A stretch of DNA of 64,000 bases. Origin: Sporisorium sorghi (Eukaryota; Basidiomycota; Ustilaginomycetes; Ustilaginales; Ustilaginaceae). The notes beneath the pieces were generated by a model. It was not told the DNA's origin, did not search any database, and saw only the letters and a program-made list of their open reading frames with translations. The position numbers were made by a program, and so were the translations under genes. Each line of letters starts with the position of its first letter. The stretch's first letter is position 1. Where the stretch lies: positions 1-64,000 of the forward strand of contig JALCCG010000091.1 of assembly GCA_023212695.1 (NCBI GenBank), read 5' to 3'. Positions 34,801 through 43,983 of the stretch are shown piece after piece.

Positions 34801-35401
34801 GGTGAGACCGATAGCTGCGGCGGCTCTCTGCCAAGCATCAGACCCAAGTATGGCAAGAGGATTGTGTCAGCAAAGCAGTCCCTTCCACGGTGTGCTTCAT
34901 GTGAAGTCCGATACTCACCGTGATCTCTGGGAACTTGGGTGGCTCCTTTCCGTACTTGGCCACGTGGATCGCATCCTCCTCATCGATGTGGTTCTTCCTG
35001 GCCTGTTGTTTCTCCTGGACCTGCTTCTCTCTTGCGGCAATCTCGGCGGTGTACTTATCCACGAGCTCCTTTTGCGGCGGCGGATTCGGCGGCGGATTCG
35101 GCAGCAGCCTCTCAACAGCCTCCTCGGCGGCGGCGACTTCGCCAGCCGCAGCACCTCGACTCTTCAACCGGCTCGCTGCATGTTTCGAATGGCTCGAATG
35201 ATGACTCGGATCCTTTTTGCGATGATTTTCGTGGCGATTATGATGGTGATGCTGGCCGTGCTTGCGTTTGTCGTTGTCATGGCTACTGCGATGATGTTTT
35301 TGGTCGAACACGAGTGGTGCGTCTCTTGCCGAGGCAGGCGCAGCCTGTGCCGTGAACGCCAGACATGCCAGGCAGAAGAAGAGCAGCAGCTCGACCCGCA
35401 T
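31888..35401 (-). CDS. Secreted protein with five double-dibasic/hydrophobic units
   Basis: Exons 34919-35401 and 31888-34827, with a 91-nt GT-AG intron, encode 1140 aa. The N-terminus (MRVELLLFFCLACLAF...) is a clear signal peptide, followed by a His/Lys/Arg-rich stretch. A short pattern then recurs five times: a dibasic site, a spacer of roughly 4-20 residues, a second Lys-Arg, then a Gly/Ala-rich hydrophobic segment. The second sites precede ALLAATVGTALGV, MIFSGG, GMLLTTALVVGGLGLG, TPGGIGGALTIGG and SPNGPLFAAAEE; four first sites read VL(R/K)(K/R)R. Between units are Gly/Ser/Ala-rich linkers, one with two copies of DPLAGIPE-PLPGT. This suits a Kex2-processed precursor. The alternative is a membrane protein in which the hydrophobic segments are TM helices. 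No family recognised. Confidence 0.82.
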
Positions 35402-36898
35402 GACGAGCGGATATTTTGTCGCTGTGGAACCAGTGTGCGACTGTGTGTGCTGAAAGAGGCCTGCCTCTGTGGAAAGGACTCCAGGTTGCGTCCTCCTACG
35501 ATGTCTAGGATTATCGAAAAAGACCGACTGTTTTTTTTTTGCGATGATGTTGCTCGATATCGAACGAACAAAGGGAGGGGAGGGGATGGTGGAGCTAAGG
35601 ATGGGTCGTGGCAGCGTGAGTGTAAGGTTCAGGCAGTTGCGGACACACCTTGAGAAAACCACCCCGTTGCTGCAACCAGTCCCGCCGTAACCCACTCTGT
35701 TTGAGGTGAAAGTGTGACTTGGAGGCTTTTTGTCCAGCAAAGCAGTGCACAGCGTTGCATTGAAAGAGATGAAGAGCCTATCGAGTGCCATCCCACCTTA
35801 GAGCCACACACACGCGCGCTGCATCGTTGGTGAGAGCTCGCTCCGAGACGCAGATGAAGTGAGCCCTCTGATGCAGGTCGGCTTCATCTTCATCTCGGCG
35901 GCCGTCGAAAAATCCGTTTTGAGCCTGCGAAAGGCCGGCGCAAATCATGGAGGGCAGCTCAACAAGATGCGTGTTCAGCGAGCGAGCGACGACGGAGACC
36001 AGGGCTGAACCGGTTGCTATCAGAGGAATTCTTGGCGAAAGCGCCGTATTGTTGCCAGCGGAAACTAAGATGTCAGTGGCGAGCCGCAGTCGTCGAGCCG
36101 CAGTCGTCACGCATCGACGGCGGCGAGTGGGCTACAGCCTCATCGTGAGGGTCGTCATGGTGGGATCCAGTCACAACTTGCAGTGGACTCACTCCCTGCA
36201 GACTCGGCACAATGGCGAGAAACTCTCTTCCATCGGCGATGAGTCTCAAGTTGCACAATGGCCAGATGAAGTGGCAAAAAAGTCACAAATCGTTGCTGAC
36301 TGGCTTGCCACGATACGACCCACCAAGGAGCTATTGTGATCACTTGGCAACCTTGTCGAGGGCAACACCGCCTTCATCTCTTTTCTCAAAACACTCGCTT
36401 CGGACTTTCGGCCTCTCTCTCCCACACGGGCTCTCGACCCACCGAAGCAAAACTGTCAACCACATCGTGCTAGAGGATGTAGAGAGACGGCCGGCTGTAA
36501 ATTTGCACGTCGCCGGTGCTTCATCGGCCTGTAAAGCCATTTTGCCTCGCATGGATTCGACCCACAGTCGAGGCCGTGCGTTCCCACCGGACCTCATGTG
36601 GTGGTTGTTCCTGTGCTATTTGCTTGCAACGAGGGAAAGGGGCCACTCGACGTGCCTCCCTCGCAGCCCTTGGCTGGACTGTCGCTCTTGCAAGATCACG
36701 GAGCCACACCCGACGACCTCATCAATCAGTATGTCTCTTGCTTACACTTACCATCATCGTTTCGAGGCATCGTAGGGTCCAGGCCATCCTCCCCACTCTT
36801 CCCCGGTACTCCGTTTCGCTTCCTCCCCGGCTCTCTTTCTCTCTCTCTCTCTCCTTCCTTCTTCCCCTCTTACTCGCTGTGACGGATCCCTGTCCACG
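35402..36898. promoter_or_regulatory. 1.5-kb divergent promoter between two secreted-protein genes
   Basis: Separates the start codons of the dibasic-repeat protein and the PR-1-like protein, so both promoters lie here. A CT repeat at about 36838-36851 is close to the right-hand start. No coding sequence or specific binding site is claimed. Confidence 0.5.
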
Positions 36899-38416
36899 AT
36901 GGTTCGTTTGGCAAAGACGCTCAGCATGGCGCTGGTCGCCATGGTACTGCTCGTTGTCTGCACGGTTGGAACTGCTTCAGCGGGCCGGCTCTCGCACTCC
37001 TCTGTTAGTTCTGCACACAGACGCTTTAGGAGGGCGACGTTAATGGCACGACGCTCGGGCGCTGATTGTACGGATGGGGATGGCAATTCGACGCTGCGTC
37101 CGTATGTGCAAGACCAGATCAAGAAGCTCTCGTCCGCTTCGGCACAGCAGGGTGGCAAGGAGGTGACGAAGGATACTGTTTTGCCGGGTAACACCAAAGT
37201 GCATGTCGAGGCCAAGTCGGACCAGAAGGGGGCGTCGCGTTCATGGTTGTGGTCTTGGTCGTCGCACTCCTCGTCATCTTCCTCGTCTTCTTCATCATCA
37301 ACGTCGTCGTCGTCGTCCTCCTCCTCGTCGCACTCTTCCTCGAAATCATCGAAATCTTCCTCCTCGGACGACGACTCTCATCAAGCCGCCCAAAGCGACG
37401 ACGACAGTGACAAGCAAATCCTTCCTCCCCCCGACAATTCGGATGACGGGCCGTCCAAGCCAGTCGAGCAACACTCGCATGACCAACCAGTTGTCGTCCG
37501 CACCGAGACCAAGTCGGGCCATAGCCAACAGTCCTCCACCTCCAAGCATTCAACGTCGACGACGACCAAGGACACAAACGGCAAAGTGACGCGCCACACG
37601 TCGAACACCGAGTCGAGCTCGTCTTCGTCGTCGTTGTACTACAGCCAGTCTTCCAACGTGTTCCACTACGTGATCAGCGGTAACGACGAGCAGTGGAACA
37701 ACGCAGCCCCCTTCACCAACCCGCACGTCGAGTGGATGCGATCCGAGCTCGCGGTCAACACGGCGACGGGACCGCACATCGAGAGACCGGCCAAGGCGGA
37801 GACGTGCAACCGCAAATTCCCCTTCAAAAACCAGCCTTTCACGGCGAGCAACAAGGAGCCGCGCTTCACCAAGCCGTTCCCCAAGGAGGCCCTGGACCCT
37901 GTCAGCAAGGTCGCGCTGGATCTGCACAATGCCGAGCGGGAGCGCTACGGTCTGGCGCCGCTGCAGTGGAATGCGGAGCTGGCCAACATGGCGTCGTGCT
38001 GGGCGGATCTCAAGGCGTACGGCCACTCGGAGGACCACTTTTGCGCGTCGGGCGAGAACATTGCCGTGGGTATGGGCGATCCGTGCTACAGCAATCCGAT
38101 GGAGGGCATGAAGAATGCGGTGTACTCGTTCCTCGATGAAGACCGCAACTGGGCGCAGAACCCGCATGAGAACGAGAGCAACGGCCACTGGACTCAGGCT
38201 GTCTGGAGAGACACAAGGTTCGTCGGGTGTGCGGTCGCCCAGCGCAAGGACTTTATGGAGGGCTACAGTCCGAACGACCAGGCAAGCATGTATGTCGTGT
38301 GCGAGTACTACCCGCCGGGCAACGTCGAGGGCCAGTTCGAGACGCAGGTGCCCCGCGTGCGCCCCATGCCCAAGCTGCGTTCTAGCTGCTCCGCCAACGA
38401 GCGACACGGCAGTTAG
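36899..38416 (+). CDS. Secreted Ser-rich PR-1-like (CAP domain) protein
   Basis: A single-exon protein of 505 aa. Residues 1 to ~29 are a signal peptide (hydrophobic core MALVAMVLLVVC). The middle is highly Ser-rich, with runs of Ser around residues 118-160 and again near 235-245, mixed with Asp/Lys. The CAP domain begins near residue 330: LDLHNAERERYG with the conserved His, GHSEDHF and SGENIAVG, then NGHWTQAVWRDTRFVGCA, then VVCEYYPPGN. The Cys spacing is that of the PR-1/SCP family. In Ustilago maydis a PR-1-like protein with a separate Ser-rich domain (UmPR-1La) has been reported as a virulence factor that senses plant phenolics; this gene has the same two-domain layout. Orthology is inferred. 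Other CAP proteins bind sterols or lipids. Confidence 0.92.
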   Translation: MVRLAKTLSMALVAMVLLVVCTVGTASAGRLSHSSVSSAHRRFRRATLMARRSGADCTDGDGNSTLRPYVQDQIKKLSSASAQQGGKEVTKDTVLPGNTKVHVEAKSDQKGASRSWLWSWSSHSSSSSSSSSSSTSSSSSSSSSHSSSKSSKSSSSDDDSHQAAQSDDDSDKQILPPPDNSDDGPSKPVEQHSHDQPVVVRTETKSGHSQQSSTSKHSTSTTTKDTNGKVTRHTSNTESSSSSSSLYYSQSSNVFHYVISGNDEQWNNAAPFTNPHVEWMRSELAVNTATGPHIERPAKAETCNRKFPFKNQPFTASNKEPRFTKPFPKEALDPVSKVALDLHNAERERYGLAPLQWNAELANMASCWADLKAYGHSEDHFCASGENIAVGMGDPCYSNPMEGMKNAVYSFLDEDRNWAQNPHENESNGHWTQAVWRDTRFVGCAVAQRKDFMEGYSPNDQASMYVVCEYYPPGNVEGQFETQVPRVRPMPKLRSSCSANERHGS

Positions 38417-38782
38417 AAAGTGCAGTCTCTCATCTGAAGGATTCACACATTATTCTTTTGTCACGTTTCTGTCATTTCTCCCTTCCCGTCTTTCGTACAA
38501 CGTCGTCTCACATCGGCGCTATACCTCCAAGTGTCTCTCTTCTGTTCACATTGCTTCTGCTGTCCGACTCTTCACATTCTTTCCTCGTTGCTTCGTATAT
38601 CTCTACAGTGCTGGCACTATTTGCTTTTGTTCTTGTTCATGCTCGAGGTCGTCTGGAACGAATGCGAGCGTTCTTTTCCTCCTCTTGGCTGTGAATTGTC
38701 GGGTCGAGAAATAAGCGAGTCGAACATGTGACAAAAGCGGAATATAATTGCAATGTTTGGGCCCTTTATGCAACAAATTCTA
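38417..38782. other. 3' region of the PR-1-like gene up to tRNA-Lys(CTT)
   Basis: 366 bp, T/C-rich with no gene seen. The last ~50 bases are the upstream flank of the tRNA. Confidence 0.5.
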
Positions 38783-38890
38783 TCCCGGCTAGCTCAGTCG
38801 GTAGAGCGTCAGACTCTTATAATACAAGGGTTTTCGAGCCAGTTCTCGGACTCAATCTGAATGTCGTGGGTTCGAGCCCCACGTTGGGAG
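38783..38890 (+). tRNA. tRNA-Lys(CTT) with intron
   Basis: Acceptor TCCCGGC pairs with GTTGGGA (two G-T pairs) and the discriminator is G38890. A-box TAGCTCAGTCGG and B-box GGTTCGAGCCC are intact. The anticodon CTT is 38816-38818 in the loop CTCTTAA. An intron of 35 nt (38820-38854) sits one base 3' of the anticodon, the canonical position. A T-run directly after the 3' end is the Pol III terminator. Confidence 0.95.
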
Positions 38891-39248
38891 ATTTTTTTTT
38901 TGTGTGTTTTTGGTGGTCCTGTCGCGTAGCATCTTCGACTGCGCGTCATGATGCTTTTTCTTTTCTTTTTTCTTTTTTCTTTTTGGTCGGAATTTTTGCT
39001 GTGAATTGTTGGACCCTGAAAATGACAAACGAGATTGGGGACCTCGACCATCTGATCAACCAACCATCACCATCAACACAATCAACACCACAGACAAGCA
39101 ACACGATGTCGACAACCTCTGCCACTCCAGAAGCCAGTTTCTGATTCTACCGGCAAGGAGCACACGACGCAAAGCATCCCCGAGATCAGGAATGGAACCC
39201 TCGCTTCCCGTGGCGTAAGATTCGTTTCCTAGGCTTGCTGGTCCCGAG
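38891..39248. other. Intergenic region upstream of the FEN1-like gene
   Basis: 358 bp. It starts with the Pol III terminator T-run of the tRNA, then a TTTTC-rich pyrimidine stretch near 38950-38985 and a CAATCAACACCAC-type leader. No gene seen. Confidence 0.5.
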
Positions 39249-41375
39249 ATGCGCGCCACTCAGGTCGCCAACGGCATCCGCGGTATCTTCCCGCTCATCC
39301 GCACACTCGCCCCACAAGCCATCTCTCCACCTTTCTCCCTGCCGGCACTTCGGGGACTGCGGCTCGCCATCGATGCGACGCTGCTCGTGCAACGCCTACA
39401 CTTCGCAGACGATCCGCACGCGTCCCGCCATGTGATCGGCTTCTACCGGCTCATCACGTCGTTGCGCCAGCATGGCGTGGTGCCGCTCATGGTGTTTGAC
39501 CATCCGCAAAAGAGGCTCGCGCTGAAGGACCGCGAACAGATCAAACGCAGACACAAGCGCGAGCTTGATCGCATACGCAGCAGGCTCGAACAAGACCGAC
39601 GTGGCCGACTGCTCGAGTTGCAGGCTCATCTGGAGAAGCTTTCGGAGCTGCAAGAATCGGAGCGTCGACAGGTCGGGGAGCTATTGGAGGTGTGGCGGTC
39701 GCAATCAGAGCAAGTCTCCACTATATCGAAAGAAACCTTACCGCCACCGCCACCACTGCCAGCGACACCTTCGAGACCCGAAACAGTAGCGCACAGCATG
39801 CACGTCAACTGGCTGCAGCTCGAGGAGAGCCTGCGCAGTGGAGCCTCGAGCCAGTCCAAGGGCCAAAAAGTGCTCGCCGAAGCCGAAAAGCAAGTCTACC
39901 AAACCATCGCCACGCAGCTCATGTCTGGCGAAGCGCCTCCACCTCTCCCTTTGACGGGCACAGCCAGCGACATGCTCGTCGACGATGCATCGCCAACCCC
40001 GCACCCTCTGTCCTCGCTCAACGCCATGCATTACTCGCTAACAAAGACGTACGACCGCGCCACCTCCCCGCTGTCGGCGTCGATCTACCGCGACTGTGCG
40101 ACGCTCTCGTCGCTCATGGCGGTGCCGGTGTTTTGGACGGGCGACGGCACACGCACGGGAGGGGGCAGGATTCACGAAGCGGAAGCGTACGCTGCGTCGC
40201 TCGTGCACTCCGGATTTGCCGACCTCGTCGCGAGCGAGGACAGCGATGTGCTGTTGTACGAAGCGCCGCTGCTACGCGGGCTCATGGGCGGGGTGCGCAG
40301 CCCCGGCGTGCTGACGCGCGAAGGAGCGCGCGGCAAGTTGCAAGTCGTCTGCGGCACACGCGCGCGTACGGGTCTCTTCCCGCCGTCCGAGCTGGCAAAG
40401 CTGGCCGAGGCGCACGACGCGGGCGGCAACGCCGTGGTCAACGACGCCAGCGACGCATCGTACGATCGAACGACGCGCTCGCTCATGCTCGACTTTGCGC
40501 TGCTGTGCGGCACGGATTTCAACCGCACCATCCCGGGAATCGGACCCAAGACCGCGCTGCGTCTGCTCAAGGAGCACGGCAGCATCGCGGCGATCCTGCG
40601 GAAGGAGGCGAAAAAGCTTAAACCACCGGATGGGCTGTCGGTTCGGGAGTACGAGACCGAGCTGCGGCATGCGCGCATGGTGTTTTTGCAGCCGCCGAAA
40701 GTGCGGGCGGCGGCGCGGTCGATTTTGGGAAGTGCGGCGGCGGCGGAGGCGGAGGTGGCGGCGCAGCAACAGAGTGCGGCGGGGAGCCTCGTCGAGCAGG
40801 TCTTGTTTGCTGGCGAGCCGGCGGGGCAGGGTGCGTTTGTGGATGAGGTGGATGCGTCGGATGAGGCGGCAGCGGCAAGTGTCGACTCGGCGACGAACAC
40901 GTACTGCACTGCCTCGCCCACGGTGGAGTTGGACGGCGACGTCGCCACCACCGACGCTGTAACAGCGAGTGCCAGCCCGACGGTGCAGTACGACCGCCAA
41001 GCGGTGCACGATTTTCTGCGTTCGCACGGTGTCTTCCGCTCCTCTGGCCCCGAGTCTGATTCAGAATGGGCGCTCGAGCCGTTCGACAGCACGCCGACGC
41101 GCGAGCAGGAGTGGCGCGACCTGCTGGATCTCGAACTCGGCCTCACTGCGTCATCAGCCACCGCGACCCAGTCCGAGTTTGCGAGCATTCTCATGGAAGA
41201 GTCGGCGAGCGCTGATGGAGGAGGTGGGGCGGAAGAGCTAGGGTTGGGGTCGGTGGCGACGTTGGGCACGGACTTTTTCGGCGAGCGAAGGGCCGTGGCG
41301 TGCTGGAACCCGCATATGGAGCAGCATGTGAGAGAGGGGACGACGGTAGCCAGACGTCATCAGGCTCATTCTTAG
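39249..41375 (+). CDS. XPG/Rad2-family 5' nuclease (FEN1-like)
   Basis: A single-exon protein of 708 aa. N-domain: RLAIDATLLVQRL with the metal-binding Asp42, then PLMVFDHPQKRLALKDRE with the second Asp. A coiled-coil, Arg/Glu-rich insertion follows. I-domain: RIHEAEAYAASLV with the paired Glu, VASEDSDVLLY with the two Asp, then LLCGTDFNRTIPGIGPKTALRLLKEHGSI, the last Asp plus the helix-hairpin-helix that contacts DNA. All catalytic acidic residues of FEN1-type enzymes appear present. It is not canonical FEN1: it is nearly twice as long and does not begin with the usual MGI(K/H)GL start. The N-terminus carries Arg but no acid before residue 42, which would fit mitochondrial import (inference). 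Predicted role: structure-specific cleavage of 5' flaps in DNA replication or repair. Confidence 0.88.
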   Translation: MRATQVANGIRGIFPLIRTLAPQAISPPFSLPALRGLRLAIDATLLVQRLHFADDPHASRHVIGFYRLITSLRQHGVVPLMVFDHPQKRLALKDREQIKRRHKRELDRIRSRLEQDRRGRLLELQAHLEKLSELQESERRQVGELLEVWRSQSEQVSTISKETLPPPPPLPATPSRPETVAHSMHVNWLQLEESLRSGASSQSKGQKVLAEAEKQVYQTIATQLMSGEAPPPLPLTGTASDMLVDDASPTPHPLSSLNAMHYSLTKTYDRATSPLSASIYRDCATLSSLMAVPVFWTGDGTRTGGGRIHEAEAYAASLVHSGFADLVASEDSDVLLYEAPLLRGLMGGVRSPGVLTREGARGKLQVVCGTRARTGLFPPSELAKLAEAHDAGGNAVVNDASDASYDRTTRSLMLDFALLCGTDFNRTIPGIGPKTALRLLKEHGSIAAILRKEAKKLKPPDGLSVREYETELRHARMVFLQPPKVRAAARSILGSAAAAEAEVAAQQQSAAGSLVEQVLFAGEPAGQGAFVDEVDASDEAAAASVDSATNTYCTASPTVELDGDVATTDAVTASASPTVQYDRQAVHDFLRSHGVFRSSGPESDSEWALEPFDSTPTREQEWRDLLDLELGLTASSATATQSEFASILMEESASADGGGGAEELGLGSVATLGTDFFGERRAVACWNPHMEQHVREGTTVARRHQAHS

Positions 41376-41507
41376 TGTGAGCAGAGAAATTGACGTGAGA
41401 TAGCCCCTTCTCTCACATTGCAAAACAAGAGTCAGAAGAGCTTGATATGAGAGGATAGAGAGGAGAGCTGAGCAGATGCGGATGCTGGTGAGCGAGCCAA
41501 AAAAAAC

Positions 41508-41601
41508 TGATTTCTGCCGGGTTCGAACCGGCGACCTCCTCCGTAGGCCCTAACGATATGGAATGTTAAGGAGACGCGCTAACCAACTGCGCCAAGAAAC
41601 C
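41508..41601 (-). tRNA. tRNA-Val(AAC) with intron
   Basis: Acceptor GGTTTCT pairs with AGAAATC and the discriminator is A. A-box TGGCGCAGTTGG and a perfect GCCGG/CCGGC T-stem with loop TTCGAAC. The anticodon AAC is complementary to 41565-41567; a 20-nt intron (41544-41563) follows one base 3' of it and removing it leaves the loop TTAACAC. A run of T on the minus strand just past the 3' end is the Pol III terminator. Confidence 0.93.
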
Positions 41602-41873
41602 GAATCACGATGGCTCCTTGTAGGAGTTGCACATCTAGACACTGCTAAGATTAGGCTCTCGCGAAGCGTTTGCCTCGGCTCTTCGTTCAGCTTCTCCGTC
41701 CCTCGCCCCTGGTGGACACACTTAGCAAAAGCATTCAATGACCAACATTGTTGATTCCGACGAAAGAACAAACAATTGTCATCCCGAACCAAAAGTGTTG
41801 CTTGCCCGGCGCCATCAATCAGCAATTGACCGTCCACGACTACGTCAAAAAAATGATGGAAAAAAAAGAATGA

Positions 41874-41987
41874 CTCCCAATAGGGGGCTCGAACCCCTGA
41901 CATTCAGATTAAAGAATTTTCCAAGGACGTCCTCGGAGACTTTGTGCTTATAAAAGTCTGACGCTCTACCGACTGAGCTAATCGGGA
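41874..41987 (-). tRNA. tRNA-Lys(TTT) with intron
   Basis: Acceptor TCCCGAT pairs with ATTGGGA, discriminator G. A-box TAGCTCAGTCGG and B-box GGTTCGAGCCC are intact. The anticodon TTT is complementary to 41952-41954. The 41-nt intron (41910-41950) sits one base 3' of the anticodon. The exons closely resemble those of tRNA-Lys(CTT) at 38783, but the introns differ. A T-run lies about ten bases past the 3' end. Confidence 0.94.
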
Positions 41988-42396
41988 TGGAGTTGTCTGC
42001 CTTTAGCCAGAGTTGTCCACAGACGACATTATAACGTATACGTCACATTCAGGATTAGGCCACTCATGCGTTTTGCTCTTACGCTCCTTTCCGACTGCTT
42101 AACGAGAGGGCTTGCGAGGGGGACGGGACGATGTTCGACTAGTTAAGCTGTGCGGTTAGGGAGATACATGTTGTGGCACTGGCTCGAAGAAACAGGTGTT
42201 CGCTCCATTTATCAGTTGCACACGTTTCAGACACCGACTCAAAACAGCCACCAGCACATCTGCACCGGTCAAAACGACAGCAGCAAAGTAGAGCCACGGC
42301 TGTATTCAAAAGAAACGAACAAAAAGAAAACAAAACAATGTACCGAAGCGACAAAGGTTGAGGACATCGGTGCGATAGTGTGAGGCAAAGCCCAAA
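41988..42396. other. Intergenic region between tRNA-Lys(TTT) and VMA10
   Basis: 409 bp containing the upstream flank of the tRNA and the 3' end of VMA10. No gene, repeat or RNA seen. Confidence 0.5.
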
Positions 42397-43176
42397 TCAA
42401 GCCTTCTGCTGCTGGAGCTGGAGATTCCTGTGCAGCTCGGTCTTGACGTCGACGACGCGGTCGAGGAGCTTGGCGATGACCTGTTCGCGGTTGGACTCGA
42501 ACGCCTTGGTGAGTTCGTCGAGCTTCTGTTCGGTCTCCTTGTCTACGGTGGTCTGGGAGCTCGAGGTGGATCCCTCGTGCTGTGGAAGCATGTGCGAGAA
42601 GAGGAGAAGTGGGATGTTCAGCGACCAATACGTTGCGGGAAGCTGGGCGGGGAAGCGAAGCGATACTCACCTCCTTCTGGAAGTCGTTGAACTCCTTCTC
42701 CTTTTTGGACTTGAGCTGCTCAATCTCTTTTGATGCTTCGCTGCGTGCGTCCTTGAGCTTCTGCGTTCGGTCTGTGGGTGAGTTAGGCGGGCGTTAACAA
42801 GGGATGTTAGCGAATGTTCCATGCAACTTGGCGCTTATGAGAAGGTGCGTTGCTGGTAGTAGCGGTCGATTCGACGAGAGGTGGAAACCAAAATCGCAGA
42901 GTGTGCTGCGCCGTTATCGCTGAGAGAAACGACTTACAAGTTCGTGCCTTCTGGACAATCTTTGCGGCCTCCTTCTCTGCCTCGAGGAGGGTCTGAATGC
43001 CCTGTGATTGCTGTGCGGCCTGTTTATGTGAAGAAGTGACAGAGATGGAGAAGGATGCGAAAGGTCAAGGCGGCAGACGAGTGAGCTGTGCTGTTCCGTT
43101 TGACTTGGCAAACGAACAAGAGCGCCTTGATCGCATTTCGTCTGCACTGCGATGAGTGTGAATCAACACTTACCAT
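42397..43176 (-). CDS. VMA10: V-type proton ATPase subunit G
   Basis: Four exons: 43174-43176, 42938-43019, 42671-42771 and 42397-42579. The joined 369 nt encode 122 aa. The first coding exon is only the ATG, directly followed by GTAAGT. Exon 2 gives AAQQSQGIQTLLEAEKEAAKIVQKART, the diagnostic N-terminus of subunit G (yeast has IATLLQAEKEAHEIVSKAR), and exon 3 continues as a charged helix. Subunit G pairs with subunit E to form the peripheral stalks that tie the V1 ATPase head to the membrane sector, acidifying vacuoles and the Golgi. Length matches the family (114-120 aa). All introns have consensus ends, and all phases fit. Confidence 0.94.
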
Positions 43177-43983
43177 GATGAATGTGCAGCAGAATGAGCA
43201 GAGTGGATCGACAGTGGTTGAGTCAGGCGAGGCGAGGCGAGGCGATGCGATGCGATGCGATGCGATGCCAAGGAAGCAGGAAGCGCGAGCAAAGTGTCGG
43301 TGGAGGAGGAGGAGGAACGATGGTCGAATGCGATCCAGCTTCGTGATTGCGACTGCACAGCGCTCTCGAGGGGCTTTTCTCGAGCTTGTGCATCCGTGCG
43401 CTTTTTCGGATTTCCCCCGATCTCGACACCCGATTCCACTGCGCTCTGAACACAGACCAACTCGAGATTTTTGGTGCTCTCTGCGTTTCGCTGCGAAAAA
43501 GGCCGTTCACACGAGCAGCCGAATTCTCATCCCCAAAAAAAAAAAAATAAAAAAAAATAAAAATCCAATGCAACTCGGCAGCAGTTTCTCTATCACCTTT
43601 TGATCCAGTGTGTCTCTTCTTCTTACTTGTCACCCCGTCTCTTTTTCTCTCTCTCTCTTCCGACGCTCACTTGTGTGCAGCACCGACACGCAAGGGCGCT
43701 TTCGAGACACAGATCTTGATCGAGTACGCACCGCATCAGCTCCGTGCGTCGACCTCCGCAGCAGTTCGGCGAATCGCGCACGCGCGCTCAGTCGGCCTCC
43801 TTGTCACAACGGAACAAGCTCATCCTCTTCTCGCCCATCGCCTCGCCAAATGCCTTTTGCATCTCGACTCGACTGATCACATCCCCTTAAGCCCACAGAG
43901 GCTTCAGCGCTTCTTGCTACCATCTCTTGAGCGACAATCCTTTCTCAGCAAAAAAAAAAAAAAAAAGCACAGAGCCCGTCACC
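43177..43983. other. Divergent VMA10/symplekin intergenic region
   Basis: 807 bp holding both promoters. It contains a GAGGC to GATGC minisatellite at about 43226-43268, A-rich tracts near 43535-43562 and a 17-base A-run at 43951-43967 immediately before the symplekin start. No gene seen. Confidence 0.55.
43226..43268. repeat. (GAGGC)n to (GATGC)n minisatellite
   Basis: Three to four GGCGA units followed by five TGCGA units; the change of one base midway shows that one repeat evolved from the other. Confidence 0.8.

Noticed and set aside
36540..36575. Possible tRNA B-box (GGGTCGAATCC on the minus strand)
   Set aside because: No matching A-box or cloverleaf could be drawn around it.
36212..36775. 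187-codon open frame in the divergent promoter region
   Set aside because: No domain, codon use unlike the adjacent genes, and it lies where the two secreted-protein promoters must be.
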